64,000 nucleotides of DNA, from the NCBI GenBank assembly GCA_015680905.1, contig CM027378.1, positions 40,087,001 through 40,151,000 of the forward strand. Direction: 5' to 3'. Positions 25,035 through 36,579 of this stretch are shown piece by piece. Made by a program: the position numbers and the translations under genes. The stretch is from Coptis chinensis. Its lineage: Eukaryota; Streptophyta; Magnoliopsida; Ranunculales; Ranunculaceae. Numbering within the stretch: position 1 is the stretch's first letter; every line of letters begins with the position of its first letter. The notes under the pieces were generated by a model. It searched no databases. It saw only the letters and a program-made list of their open reading frames with translations, and was not told the origin of the DNA.

Positions 25035-26385
25035 TGATAAATGTAAAATGAATAGTCTACCTACGAAATGAACTATGAATTCACAACGTAAGTAAACTAT
25101 AACTTATCCTTTTACGAGTCTATTATCAAAGTTTCTACTCTCGATGCGAATTGCACTAAGTGGAGTAGGAAGTTCGTTCCACTCCTAGTTCTCTAGCACG
25201 GATTGTTCTCTAAGTCTAAGAAATCAGTCTTAAGTCAATGAGAGATTTACGAAATATTAAACTACGATACTTAATTAAGATGATTACTAGAAATTAACTA
25301 CAAATGCTATGGAAATACTATTGTTTGACTCTAGATAAAGGAATTAGAGGGGAATTGAATCCACCTCGAATCTAACTTAATGACCTAGCATAGATTGTGG
25401 TATCTCGATTCTTACGTTTTCCGCGGCAAGAATTTCGAAGTCTAATCCCTAGTGTTCATGGCATTTCTACCAAGTACTAACTAGCATGTGAGGTCGCCCA
25501 CCCATTCTCATGGCGAAACACGACCTTCTATAGTGGAATAGATTCTACAACGTTTCTATACTAAACAACTAAGTTTTCATCAAGGCTTCATCAACCCCTC
25601 TAATGGAGGTTTAGCCTTGAGTCATCAATCTAACATTTACCATTGAATCTAAACTAAACATAATGTGAGAAATTGAGAATTACTTAATTTAGCAATAATG
25701 AATCTAATTTAATGGCTGGAATAAAACAATGACAAGAATTGAATTTAGATCTAAAATGGAAATGACAAATTCGAACTTGATAAAAATACTACTTTATTTA
25801 TCTAATCAATCAAGAACAATGATTCAGATTTATTCTAAAACAAAAATTTAAATGGAGCTAAAACTTAATTTAATTAAATAAACTAGATCTAGAATTCTAT
25901 ATCTTAATTTAGGTCTAACTAGCTACCATTAACAAAGAGCTAAGCTTTTGTTTTTATACATCCAGATCCAAAATTCGTGCATGGGCTTGGAGCCATGGGT
26001 TGGGCCAGAGAATCAAGCCCAAAACCCAATTCTTTCAGTCCAAAAAGGCCTCTTCAGTTGCAGTTGGCTTCCACAGACTTTTCGTCCACTTCTGCTCCTC
26101 TGATTGGGTCAAGGCTTGGACCATTGGAAAGCTCTTTCCAAGCCGGTCGTTTTGACATAAGGTAGGCCTCAATCCGATATCTTAGTCCAAAGATATGGCA
26201 TTCGGAAGTTCTGCTGACTTTTGCTCCTTATCTCGCTAATGTGGCACATTTCTGCACATAATGGACTTTGAAGCCTGAAATGCATAAAAACACGTAATCA
26301 GTATTAACTCTTACTTATTATTCACATAATTGGTCTAACCGTATGATTATTAAGGGGTTAAAACTACAGTTTTGGGCTCTTATCA
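25035..26385 (-). repeat. 5' LTR of element C (1,351 bp)
   Basis: Bounded by TGATAAATG and CTCTTATCA on the plus strand, and near-identical to 11,785-13,133. The right neighbour is the target duplication GTTAG and then element B's gag-protease linker. Confidence 0.93.
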
Positions 26386-26390
26386 GTTAG
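26386..26390. repeat. Target-site duplication GTTAG, right
   Basis: Matches 11,780-11,784. It lies within the sequence homologous to 22,600-22,605 of element C, where only one copy is present. Confidence 0.9.
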
Positions 26391-28261
26391 TTTCTTGAAA
26401 ACGTCCCTAATCTCTTCATAATTAGTATCCCTAGTTAACATGGCTAATTTTTGTGGAAACGGTGGCTTTTGTCTATATTTAGCAATGGTATCACCTGGAT
26501 GTTTACCCTTGGCTTTCTGTTTCTTAGGTTGTGTTGTAACTGGTACCTCTACAGTGGTAGGCTCTTGAGTTTCTATTTCGGGTATCTAGTAAAATAGCGG
26601 TGTAGGGGACTCTTGGTGGGGTAACTATAGGCATAGTTACTTTATTATCAACCACTCTGCCAGAACGGAGAGTGGTGATGGCCTTTAGCTCACCTACATT
26701 TTCATATTCATTACTAGTTTTATCGGTTACCTCAAAGGTCGTGGTTTGTTGTTTTAGGATTAGGTATTATGTTACCTTGAAACACACCTTTGGTTTGGGC
26801 TTTATCTTGTGCCAACCGTTGGCTTAAATTATTAACGGATTGTAGAAATTTGTTGGTTAGATTGAGCCATGGTTTGGAAAAGTTTTGGCTTACTTGTATG
26901 AAGGTGTCAAGACGATCCGTTGTGTGGGTGTAGTAGTCACGGGTGGTGTGGAACTATTTCGCATTAATTATTTATGGGTGGATTTTGATAATTATTATTT
27001 TTACGAGCGATACCTCTATTAGCATTATAATTATTATAACTACCTTGACCTTGTGCTTGACCTTGTCGAGGTTGCACTTGGTTGTTATAATTATTAAAAT
27101 TACCCCGACCGCCCTTGTCGTGGTGGAGCTTGGTTAAAACCGTGCGTTGGCCTAACATATTGATTATTGTACCCTGGAGGTGTGACGTGTTGGTTATTTC
27201 TCCAACCGAAGTTGGAATTTTGTCCCCAAGGGGCGTTAGGTTCACTATTAATGGAACAAGCCTGTTCATAGGCTATAGGACAGTGGGAGTCGGGATGCTC
27301 AGGGCTCCAACAGAAACTACATGAATTTGAATTTACATTCATGACGGGGATAGGCTTTTGTTGAATAGAAATGGCCTCTACCTTTTTAGTGAGTGATTCG
27401 ATTAGAGTTCTAAGCTCGGGATCGTATTTAATTTCAAACATACCAGCGGCCTTAACTGTATTTGAAGAACTAGCAGAGCGGTGGATATCGTCACTACCCC
27501 CCCCTTTTGTTATTTAAGCTTAGTTTGATCCTCTAAAAATTTATAAGCCTCGAGGCTCCTTTGTTAAGAAACTACCCCCATTCATTATGTCTAGGAGTTC
27601 TTTATGGTGGTGTAGAAGTCCTTTGAAAAGGCACGAACTAACGTGTCTTTTCGCTAAGTTATGATGTGGACACTCTATAAGGAGATCGGTGAAAGCGATT
27701 CCAAGCCTCCGAAAATGATTCATGAGGATTTTGTCGAAGAAATGAATCTTGGAAAGCATCCCATCCGTCTTTAGGGGTGGGTAAAATGTTTCATAAACAA
27801 ATGAACAAGTTTAGCCCACGAGTCCACGTAATTAGGCGTTTGGGCGCTTAACCAAGACGTCGCCTTTATCGGCTAAAGTGAAAGGGAATACCCGAGTTTA
27901 ATTTGTTCCGCACCAACCGTAGGATGGTGGAATGTTGTTAGGACTTGTTCAATCCTACGATAAATTAGCGATAAGGTTTTTCATAGTCTAAACCATGAAA
28001 AACGGGTAACAAATTAAAAATATTTGGGGGGATTCGGAAATCCCCCACTGGGTCTGCTAGAATGATGCAAGATTTAGGGCTATCGCTCAAGGCTTTATAG
28101 AAGTCAGAGAGAGGAGTCTCTCCATCTTCAGGCATTATATCAGGTGGTGTGTGTGAAATAGTAGCTAGAGGTGTAATGGGTGGTATACTAGATAGAATTG
28201 TTTGTTGACGTTGTTGTGTAATTACATTTGGTGTTTTTGTTCGACCAGACCTTAATCTCAT
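26391..28261 (-). pseudogene. gag of element B, broken, 5' part
   Basis: It starts MRLRSGRTKTPNVIT at 28261, then IFNLLPVFHGLDYEKPY, a frameshifted gag core (27,759-27,541), and an intact CCHC zinc knuckle CSFCWSPEHPDSHC (about 27,335-27,290). A Gln/Asn/Tyr/Gly-rich low-complexity tail follows, then the linker, cut at 26,391 by element C. The remainder continues at 11,779. It is more complete than C's copy at the start and at the zinc knuckle. Expected function: nucleocapsid formation and RNA packaging. Confidence 0.75.
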
Positions 28262-28462
28262 ACAAGGCTAAGACCAAACTTAGCTAATTACGTCAACACT
28301 CCAAACAATCCTGATATACTAGTATAAACCTCTAACAGGAGATGTGAGGTGTGGAAGAAAGGAATACCTGATTACGTCCTTGCTTTGCTTATGAATAGCG
28401 TCTTGTTTAGGCGTGTTCAGTGTATCTAACTAGTTAGATACATTGTTGAATACCTGATTGCG

Positions 28463-28480
28463 TCCCCGGCAGCGGCGCCA
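28463..28480 (-). other. Primer-binding site of element B
   Basis: Sense strand TGGCGCCGCTGCCGGGGA, two bases from the LTR end. Seventeen of 18 bases agree with the recalled complement of tRNA-Asp, more than in element C, whose match stops after 13 bases. Confidence 0.85.
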
Positions 28481-28482
28481 TT

Positions 28483-30140
28483 TGATAAAACATAAAATTT
28501 GAATGTTTACCTACGAAATGAACGATGAAACTCAAAACGTAAGTAAACTAAAACTATCTTATGTGCCTATATTTTATCAAAGATTCTACTCTCAATCCTA
28601 TGAGATATAGTGGAGTAGATGATTCGTTCCACTCCTAGTCCTTCCGCATGCTGTGTTCTCTACGTATAAGTAATCTTAACTAAAAAGTCTAATGAGAGAT
28701 TTACGAAATGGCAACTAGACTACGATGCAACTACCCACAAGATGCAACTAGTCGACTTTTAAAACAAATATGGAATGCTAATCGATTCTATGATAAGGAG
28801 TTAGAGGGGGATTGATTCCACCTTAACTCGACTTAATCCTACTTACGATGAATCGTCGTAATCCGAATTGAACTGCTTCGCAGAACAATCTAGTTACTCC
28901 TAATCCCTAATTACACATGGCATTTCTACCAATTCATAACTAGCATGTGAACGATTACACCCATTCTCATGGTGAACTAATCATTTCTAAAGTGGAAAGG
29001 AAATTATGACGACTCTACGATAATTGGAATCAAGCTTTCATCAAGGCTTCTCAACCCCCTCTAATGGGGGTTTAGCCGAGAATCATTACGCAATCATTCC
29101 CAATGGAATTCAAACAAGACATGATATAAAGATTTGAACTTTACTTGTTTAAATCCAATTCAAAACTACTAATGCAATAATTGAATTAAACTAATAATGA
29201 CAAATAATTAATTCTACGAATTGAAATTAAACAATTAATGGAAATGAAACTAGATTATGGAGAACACTATTTTATTAATCTAATGAATAATAAAACAATG
29301 ATTCAAATACTAAATTAATAATCTAACTAATCTAGGTCTAGTTATCTACGTAATAAGGGAATTTAGATCTACACAATTGTAAATGACAAGAATCGAAATT
29401 GACAAACTAGCTATTTTATTTATCAAACTAATGAAGAACAATGATTCTAAAGATTAATCTAAAACAATAATTGAATTTGAACTAAACTTAATTTTATTAC
29501 ATGAAAACTAGATCTAGAATTATCTATATTTTTAGGTCTAACTAGCTACCTCTAACTATCTACCATTAACAAAGAGCTAAGCTTTTGTTTTTATATGTTT
29601 TCAGATCCAAAAATCGTGCATGGGCTTGGAGCCATGTTTGGGCCAGAGAATCAGGCCCAAAACCCAATTCTTTCAGTCCAAAAAGGCCTCTTCAGCTGCA
29701 GTTGGCTTCAACAGACTTTTCGTCCACTTCTGCTCCTCTGATTGGGTCAAGGCTTAGACCATTGGAAAGCTTTTTCCGAGCCGGTCGTTTTAACATAAGG
29801 TAGGCCTAATTCCGAGGTCTGAGTCCAAAGATATGGTCTTCGGAAGTTCTGTTGACTTTGTGCACTGTTTCTTCCCGCGTGGACTTTGACTTTTCATCTT
29901 TTGACCGGGCTTTACAGAGGCTTTGTCTTCTTGAAAATTGGTTTTTAATCATAGAACTCCTTAGCAACCGACCTTTGCACCTTTATCTCACTAAAGTAGC
30001 ACATTTCTGCACATAATGGACTTTGAAGCCTGAAATGCATAAAAACACGTAATCAGTATTAACTCTTAATTATTACTCACATAATTGGTCTAAAAGTATG
30101 ACTGTTACGGGGTTAAAACTACAGTTTTAGGCTCTTATCA
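28483..30140 (-). repeat. 5' LTR of element B (1,658 bp)
   Basis: Bounded by TGATAAAAC and GGCTCTTATCA. It is longer than the LTRs of A and C for two visible reasons: an extra segment of about 125 bp at roughly 29,850-29,985 that is also present in D, and a partial internal duplication (about 29,200-29,345 resembles 29,390-29,540). TATA-like motif at 29,589-29,595, reverse strand. Confidence 0.9.
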
Positions 30141-32775
30141 GTGGTCAGGGAAGAAGTCGTACGGTTACTTGATGCGGGTATCATATACCCAATCTCTGAT
30201 AGCGAATGGGTCAGTCCCATTCATGTAGTTCCAAAGAAATCAGGGATTACCATGGTACGTAATTCCAAGGGTGAATATGTTGCCACGCATGGTCCTATGA
30301 AATGGAGGATCTATATTGATTACGGACGCTTAAATGTCATGACACAAAAGGATCATTTTCCTTTATCCTTTATAGATCAGATGCTTGAATGTCTAGCTTG
30401 TCATGTTTTTTATTGCTTTTTGGATGGCTACTCTGGCTATTTCCAAATTATTATTGATATTGATGACCAAGAAAAGACTGCCTTCACATGTCCCTTTGGA
30501 ACATACGCCTATAAATGAATGCCTTTTGGACTTTGTAATGCTCCTGGTACCTTCCAGCAGTGTATACTTCATATATTTAGTGACATGGTAGAGCGTTTCA
30601 TGGAAGTGTTCATGGACGATTTTTCTATCTATGGAGACTCTTTCACTGAATGCATGTCTAACCTTTATAAAGTTTTAACGCGATGTGAAGAGAAGAGTCT
30701 CGTTTTAAATTGGGGAAAATGCCACTTCATGGTGAAAAAAGGCATAGTACTAGGTCACATCGTATCTAGTGATGGCATCGAAGTAGATAAGGCCAAACTA
30801 GATAAGATAGCGACTCTACCTATACCATGGACTGTCCGTGATATTAGAGCATTTCTAGGCCATGCAGGTTTTTATAGGTGTTTTATCAAAGATTTTTCGA
30901 AAATAGCTAGACCCTTAACTAATCTGCTTTTAAAGGAGGCCATCTTTGATTTTAATTTTAACTGTAAACAGGCTTTGGAAACTTTGAAAGCCGCCTTAAC
31001 TTCTGCACCCATTATACAACCTCCCGATTGGTCTAAACCTTTCAAACTCATGTGTGATGCTAGTGATTATGCAGTTGGTGCTATCTTGGGACAGAAACTA
31101 GATAATAAATCCACCGTTATTTATTATGCTATTAATACTCTAAACGTTTCTCAAAGCAATTATACAACTACTGAAAAAGAATTCTTAGCTATCGTTTATG
31201 CTCTAGATAAGTTTCGTCCTTATTTGGTTGGTTCTAAGACTCTAGTTTACACGAACCATCCAGCCCTTAGGTACCTTCTCACAAAGAAGGATGCTAAGTA
31301 GAGGTTGATCCGATGGATTCTTCTCTTGCAAGAATTCACATTAGAAATAAAGGACAAACAAGGGGTCGAAAATGTAGTTGCCAACCACTTATCTAGACTT
31401 ACAAATGACGATGATAGTGATTCTGACTCCATACCAGACTCTTTTTCGGATGAGCATCTGCATGCTATATTTTCTGCACCATAGTATGCTAACATCGTGA
31501 ATTATTTAGCGTCTGATATTATTCCTTAAGACTGGTCAAGAAATGAACGTAAGAAGTTTTTAGACATAGTTAAGCTATACTACTGAGATGAGCCCTACCT
31601 TTTCAAGTATTGTGCGGATCAGATTATTCGTCATTGTATTCCCCAGTGGGAATATAATGAGGTACTCTCATTCTGCCTTGAAAAAGAGTGTGGTGGCCAT
31701 TTCAGTGGTATGAAAACAGCTGCTAAAATTCTACAATGTGGGTTTTATTGGCCTACCCTCTTTAAAGAAGCTCAAGTGCATTGCAAGGCGTGCATTCATT
31801 GCCAACAACTTGGGCGAATCACAAAGCGTAATATGATGCCATTGAATCCAATCATGGTGGTAGAAATTTTTGACGTATGGGGCATTGATTTCATGGGTCC
31901 CTTTTTTAGTTTCCCACGATTTCATTTATATTCTAGTTGTCGTGGACTATGTGTCTAAATGGATAGAGGCCATGGCTTCCCATAACAATGACCATAAGAC
32001 AGTTGTGTTTTTCGTAAAAGAATATATTTTCTATTGATTTGGCATTCCCAAGGCCATCATTAGTGATGGAGGAACACATTTTTGCAACAGAGTTATTGCA
32101 TCACTAGTAAATAAGTATGGAGTTACATATAAGGTAGCAACTCCGTATCATCCACAAAGTAGCGAACAAGTAGAAGTTTCTAATAGGGAAATCAAAAAGA
32201 TCTTGGAAACAACTGTAAATCTTGATAGGAAAGACTGGTCGAAGCATCTATCTGATGCCTTATGGGCGTATAGGACTACTTTCAAAACTCTTATAGGTAT
32301 GTCTCCCTTTAGACTTGTATTTGGGAAGCCTTGTCATTTGCTCGTTAAATTGGAGCACCGTGCTATGTGGGCTATAAAAAGCCTCAACTTCAATTTTGAT
32401 GAGGCAGGTGTCAAGCGCAAGTTGCAATTGAATGAGCTTGAAGAAATCCGTAGCGACTCTTATGATCTCGCAAAGGATTATAAAGCTAACATGAAACGTG
32501 TTCATGATAAACAAATCTTGCACAAAGAGTTTGTGGTAGGTCAAAAGGTCTTACTGTACAATTCTCATCTACATATTTTTCCAGGGAAATTAAAAACCCG
32601 TTGGTCTGGTCCTTTTCTAGTTACTGAAGTCACCCCTTACGGGGCAATCATCTTGGTAAATCCCAAGGATAACAATACCTTTCAAGTTAATGGCCAACGG
32701 TTGAAACATTTTCACGAGTTATTGTCCCCAGATGTAGAGGAAGTCCTTTTACAGGACCCTGTCTATGAGGACTGA
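30141..32775 (+). pseudogene. pol (RT-RNase H-integrase) of element D
   Basis: RT begins VVREEVVRLLDAGIIYP. RT palm: FLDGYSGYFQIIIDIDDQEK, then MPFGLCNAP and the catalytic FMDDFSIYGD (about 30,609-30,640). RNase H: FKLMCDASDYAVGAILG, TTEKEFLAIVYALDKF and VYTNHPALRYL, where a catalytic Asp expected in YTDH is Asn. Integrase: [29 protein letters not shown] and [12 protein letters not shown] carry the D, D and E residues; the C-terminal module has WSGPFLV. One reading frame holds from 30,141 to about 31,905, interrupted only by stop codons (30,516; 31,299; about 31,482; about 31,527; about 31,584). One frameshift follows at the T-run near 31,905-31,915. The stop is at 32,773. Confidence 0.9.
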
Positions 32776-33815
32776 CCTTTTTCATTGGTGTACTTCCCTT
32801 CATTTCCATATATTAGTAAGTACACCACTCAGGTAACCGGGCCCTCCCTATGGAGTGTGTGGCTGTAAGTACCGGATCCTAAGTCCACAGTTAACATAAT
32901 TCACCTTTTCCACTCTTGCATGTTTTCTCGGGTTTTGAGTCATGTCCCTCTATGGTTTGAATTATGCATTTAATGCTTTCTTGTTTTCTTATATTAAATT
33001 TTATTCATAAAAAATAAAAAATAAAATTGTTAAAATCACAAACATAGTAAGTTAAGAAGTCTCAGGAATCTGACTTTAAAATACCCACTTTTTGAAACAA
33101 ATTTTCTCAACTCTGTGTCTAAAATTTGTTTGGGGGTGGGGTGTTCGTTCCATCCTGGATTATTCAACTCTCCAGTTGTGTTGGTTAGACCGTTTAATTG
33201 TATTACAATTTGGGTTGACATTATCTATGAAATTAGATTTCATTCGTTCGCATAACTTACATCATGCACGTACTACGAGGGGTTTTCCATCTTCTTACAT
33301 GCCACCAATAGTCGGAATAGAGCGTTTTATGGATCATTGGATTGGAAATTCTCTCCTGATCATTTCCATACCTCATTCGCAAAAATCGGCCTGGTAACGA
33401 AGCGGCAATTTAAGTTTGAAGTTGCACGAAATATCAAAAAATCAAAATCCGAAAATCAAGTGGGTTTGGGCCCAACTTCGCGCGCACGTGCGTCTCTTTC
33501 CTTCACACCAACAGTCGCGATTTCATCTTCTTCAAACCGCCATTAACACACTACAAACCTTCAAACACCTAACCAAAAAAAATTTTAAAAATAAGAAACG
33601 TAAATACACCCACGCGCAAAGTTAAAACCCACCCCAAATCTCCTCCTAACTACAACCACCACCACCTCCACCAACTTAAACAATCAAACACCACCAAAAA
33701 TTCAAAAATTTTGACTGCCACCACCACCACCACACCACCTGCCGTTATTTTTAGTTAGGGTGTTTCAAAACAAGTCCCCTATCTTATTCAAACCCAACAT
33801 CTTATAAAAACTCCA
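32776..33815 (+). other. Post-pol spacer of element D
   Basis: The conserved post-pol block (about 32,800-32,900; GGTAACCGGGCCCTCC, CTGTAAGTACCGGATCC) immediately follows integrase. Next come an AT-rich stretch, a TTTGTTTGGGGGTGGGG polypurine-like motif (33,125-33,141), the block shared with B and C (about 33,325-33,420) and a GCGCGCACGTGCG patch (33,479-33,491) some 330 bp before ORF A. C/A-rich CCACCACC runs precede ORF A. No gene is seen. Confidence 0.6.
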
Positions 33816-34747
33816 ATGGCTCAAAGACGTCGGATATTGCCGGAGCACGCTTTTACTGCCGACCACTTCGCGCCGTTTTACGGTGACGAGATGGTTAGGA
33901 GAGACTGGAGTGTTTTTTTGTACTCGACAGGATTCCCAGTTTACTGATGTAGAACCTTTGATGAACGTGACTATTGCGGAAGGGAACTACAATGTGAGCT
34001 CGCATTGTGTTCGTCAGTCGTCTCTCCGAACCAACCAGTTGGCTGTAGCTCAGTGGATTGGTAGGAATGTCATAGGGAAGGAGAAAGTCAGTGATATCAG
34101 TCTGAACTGCCTTCACGTTCTATGGATACTCCAGGAGCAAAAGTATGAGTTTTGTATTTTGGAGTTTTTTCGTAACATGATTATGGGAGTTGGAAAGAGT
34201 ATTGCACCTCTCCCTGTTTTGATAACGAAGATCATGATAACCTTGAAAGCGACTCCGAGGTCTGATTGGATTTGCCTGAAGGAGCACCGAAATCATCATA
34301 TTTTGGAGGTTGCCTGAAGAGAGGGTAGTCGAGGAGAGTGACTCGGAGGATGAGGATGACACGGCATGTTTTAATGCCGATGCTTTGACGAGGTGTAGGT
34401 CGGATGCAAAATGCATGGCTGTGATTCACTGTGGCATGCGTTCTCTCAATACTATTTGTGAAGACCTCCGAACTCAGCAGGCTACCATACATCATAACTT
34501 CGAGAATCGTGCCCGGCGCAAGGATGAGCGGTGGGAACAGACGAGGGCCGAGATGGAAGCTCAACGCCAGTTCCGAGACGACATGCTTGCACACTTCCCA
34601 CCCCAGGGGGGTTCTTCTTCGAGGAGCGACCGTGGAGGCACGAGCGTCGTCGCCGCAAGACGGATGGCTCTGGCCCATCGGAAGCCCAAGGGCCATCTGC
34701 TTCTCGAGTGCATTCCACTACTAGCAACGAGTGGTTTAGGGATCTAA
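33816..34747 (+). pseudogene. ORF A of element D, internal deletion and frameshifts
   Basis: It starts MAQRRRILPEHAFTADHF at 33816. The reading frame breaks near 33,935. Compared with element B, the LVRRFYN segment is missing, consistent with a small deletion. Then follow a middle block with NQLAVAQWIGRNVIG and NCLHVLWILQEQKYEFCILE, then IMGVGKSIAPLPVLITKIM (the LIT block), and after another frame change an acidic stretch and a coiled-coil-like MRSLNTICEDLRTQQATIHH with RWEQTRAEMEAQ. The stop is at 34,745. Same family as the other ORF A copies. Confidence 0.65.
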
Positions 34748-35658
34748 TGAGTTGATTTGTTTTATTGTATTTGTTTTTATTTAGTACGGATGTAAAAAGA
34801 TTAGTTCAGTAATTAAATTTGAATTTGATTGTCGTATGTTATTTGGAATTCAATTTTAATATAAGTTGGTTAATTTCGAATTATGCGGTTTTTCTATCAT
34901 TAATCCCACCTACCCGAATTGTTTGGGAGTGGTATTATTTAGCCTAGCATAATTCATTATATGATCATCTATTTTAAGAAGTTGTTTTGGAGTGAAGGTT
35001 GAGAATATTGTCGATATGGGCATCGCTATAAATAGATATTGTGTTCGGATGAAATCTCGATAAAATTAGGCAGTATCTAACCTAAATTCAACCTAAAAGA
35101 TATTAGGTTTGTTTTGGAATATAGAATATGGGTTGTTTCCGTTTTCGGTTTTGGAAATTTTATTATTTCCGGCAATTGCCTTTAAACTTTTTGGTAACTT
35201 CCCGATTCATTTTAGCAATTTAAATCCTATAAAAACTGCATTATTTCTACACTCACAACCCCAACTACATCTCACATTCATCTCTCACGTTTCATTCCCA
35301 CTTTACCTTATTTTTCCTTTCGCAAGACTTCACCCTCACAGGCTCCCGAGAGCACACAAAGCCTTGATGGGCGCCACCCCCCCTCCTTGATCGGAGGAAT
35401 TCTACCCTGAGCGACCTGCTTCTCCAAAGACAAACCCTCGAGCCACCTACGCCCAAAACACTGGAATTCCAGTTTTCATCTTGAGTGCACCCCACGCCCA
35501 TCCCAGGCTAAAGGTGAGCGCACCCTGCGCCCAATTGCCTGGAATTCGAAACTCAACAGAGCGCACCTGCGCCCTGACCCCTGTGGGCACCAAAAAATTT
35601 CAAGTTTTCTAAGGGTTGTTCCGGGATAGTTGCAGCTGTTCTAGAGAGTAGTTTTGTG
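34748..35658 (+). other. Spacer between ORF A and ORF B of element D
   Basis: AT-rich, with a TTGTTTGGGAGTGGT polypurine-like motif at about 34,918-34,932. A GC-rich patch (35,340-35,590) just before ORF B contains several GCGC/GCGCC motifs and short C-runs. Small frames on both strands here are not supported. Confidence 0.55.
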
Positions 35659-36579
35659 ATGACTTCTCCTATAGTAATACCGAAGCAGTCTTTCGAACAC
35701 TTGTTGGGGAGCGAGTCTTATGGACATTGGTTCCGCGAGAGGATCATGCAGTTCGGATGGAGGCATCTTCTGGTAAGTGAAGACGACTCGTATTCACCTA
35801 AGCTTACTGAATTTTTCTACAATAATGTTAAGTTCTATTGTAACCAGGATAGAGAACAAGAATTCTCCGTCACGATTGATGACACACCCCTAGAATTCAA
35901 TAAGTATGTGGTAGCATTAGTTTCGGGAATACCAATACCTGATCATATTCACACGTGGGGATATATGACCGATAATTCATACCTCTATGACTATACATAT
36001 TTCCATAAGTATTATGGGGGAGGGGTATTTGGTATAATGGACCAAAGGCGTTACAACATAGCCCTTGGTTGCCTGTCCCTAAATGTGGGCACCACCATGT
36101 TATTCATCCTCATGAATATTCTAGGAGAGTGGCAGTTTACTTCTGCAAATAGTACCGCTAGTGACGTTTTCCTTACTTTAGCTGAGGGACGTCACCGATA
36201 TAACATTCCTCGAGTATTAGTGGCTAGTCTTAAGAGAGCCCAAAGCATGCGACATAAGTATCTTCTTATGCCTGTTTTGGTTTGCCGCATCATGCTCAGT
36301 TGTTTACCTGAATTATGTACCCAGTTCACGGATTGGAAAATGGTTGAAGTCATGAGACCCACCAATTAGGCGGTTCGCTCATTTCAAGTAATGACTTGGC
36401 CGTGATGGTAGGTGCAACCTCATTTGGTTGCTCCTTACACCCCATCAGACATAGTAACACTAGAAAGGTTAGCACAAGTTGACGACACACGGCGGCAGGC
36501 TTGGCAAGTTATCATGGCATGGTAGGATGCAAAGGAACCTCATCTCTTTGAAGAGGGAAATGAGAAGGAAAATGTTTAA
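35659..36579 (+). pseudogene. ORF B of element D, stops but no frameshift
   Basis: ATG at 35659 (MTSPIVIPKQSFEHLL). The frame holds to a TAA at 36577-36579, 306 codons plus stop, the full length of the family. It is interrupted by stop codons at 36,367 (TAG after MRPTN) and by two or three more in the C-terminal segment, including TAG in a MAW*DAKEP context where the other copies have CAG. Landmarks: YGHWFRERIMQFGWRHLL, SPKLTEFFYNNVKFY, FSVTIDDTPLEFNKYVVAL, MDQRRYNIALGCLSLNVG, ILMNILGEWQFTSANS, SMRHKYLLMPVLVCRIM. It gives the clearest N-terminal 237 residues of the family here. Confidence 0.75.

Larger units (their letters stand above)
11785..26385 (-). mobile_element. Complete Athila-type element 'C' (14.6 kb)
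   Basis: It has two near-identical LTRs (1,349 and 1,351 bp), a PBS, a leader, gag, protease, RT, RNase H, integrase, ORF A, ORF B, a long 3' non-coding region and a polypurine tract, all on the minus strand, flanked by the duplication GTTAG. Joining the flanks restores a continuous gag-protease linker of element B. LTR similarity marks it as a young insertion. Its internal coding sequence is nonetheless broken by many small indels, so it is not autonomous as read. Confidence 0.93.
5208..30140 (-). mobile_element. Athila-type element 'B', pol-less, interrupted by element C
   Basis: Read on the minus strand from 30,140 it shows: 5' LTR, PBS, gag with zinc knuckle (broken off at 26,391), an interruption by element C, then a protease relic (11,779 down), a 271-codon open frame, the conserved post-pol block, ORF A, ORF B and the 3' non-coding region down to 5,208, where element A is inserted. 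Its 3' LTR is outside the window. Reverse transcriptase, RNase H and integrase are absent, so this copy could not move alone. It inserted into the RT region of element D: LTR end TTATCA, then GTGGTCAGG of D at 30,141. Confidence 0.85.

Noticed and set aside
34232-34727. Antisense frames of 154 and 81 codons over ORF A of element D
   Set aside because: GC-rich shadow frames opposite the ORF A C-terminus, not kept in the other copies.
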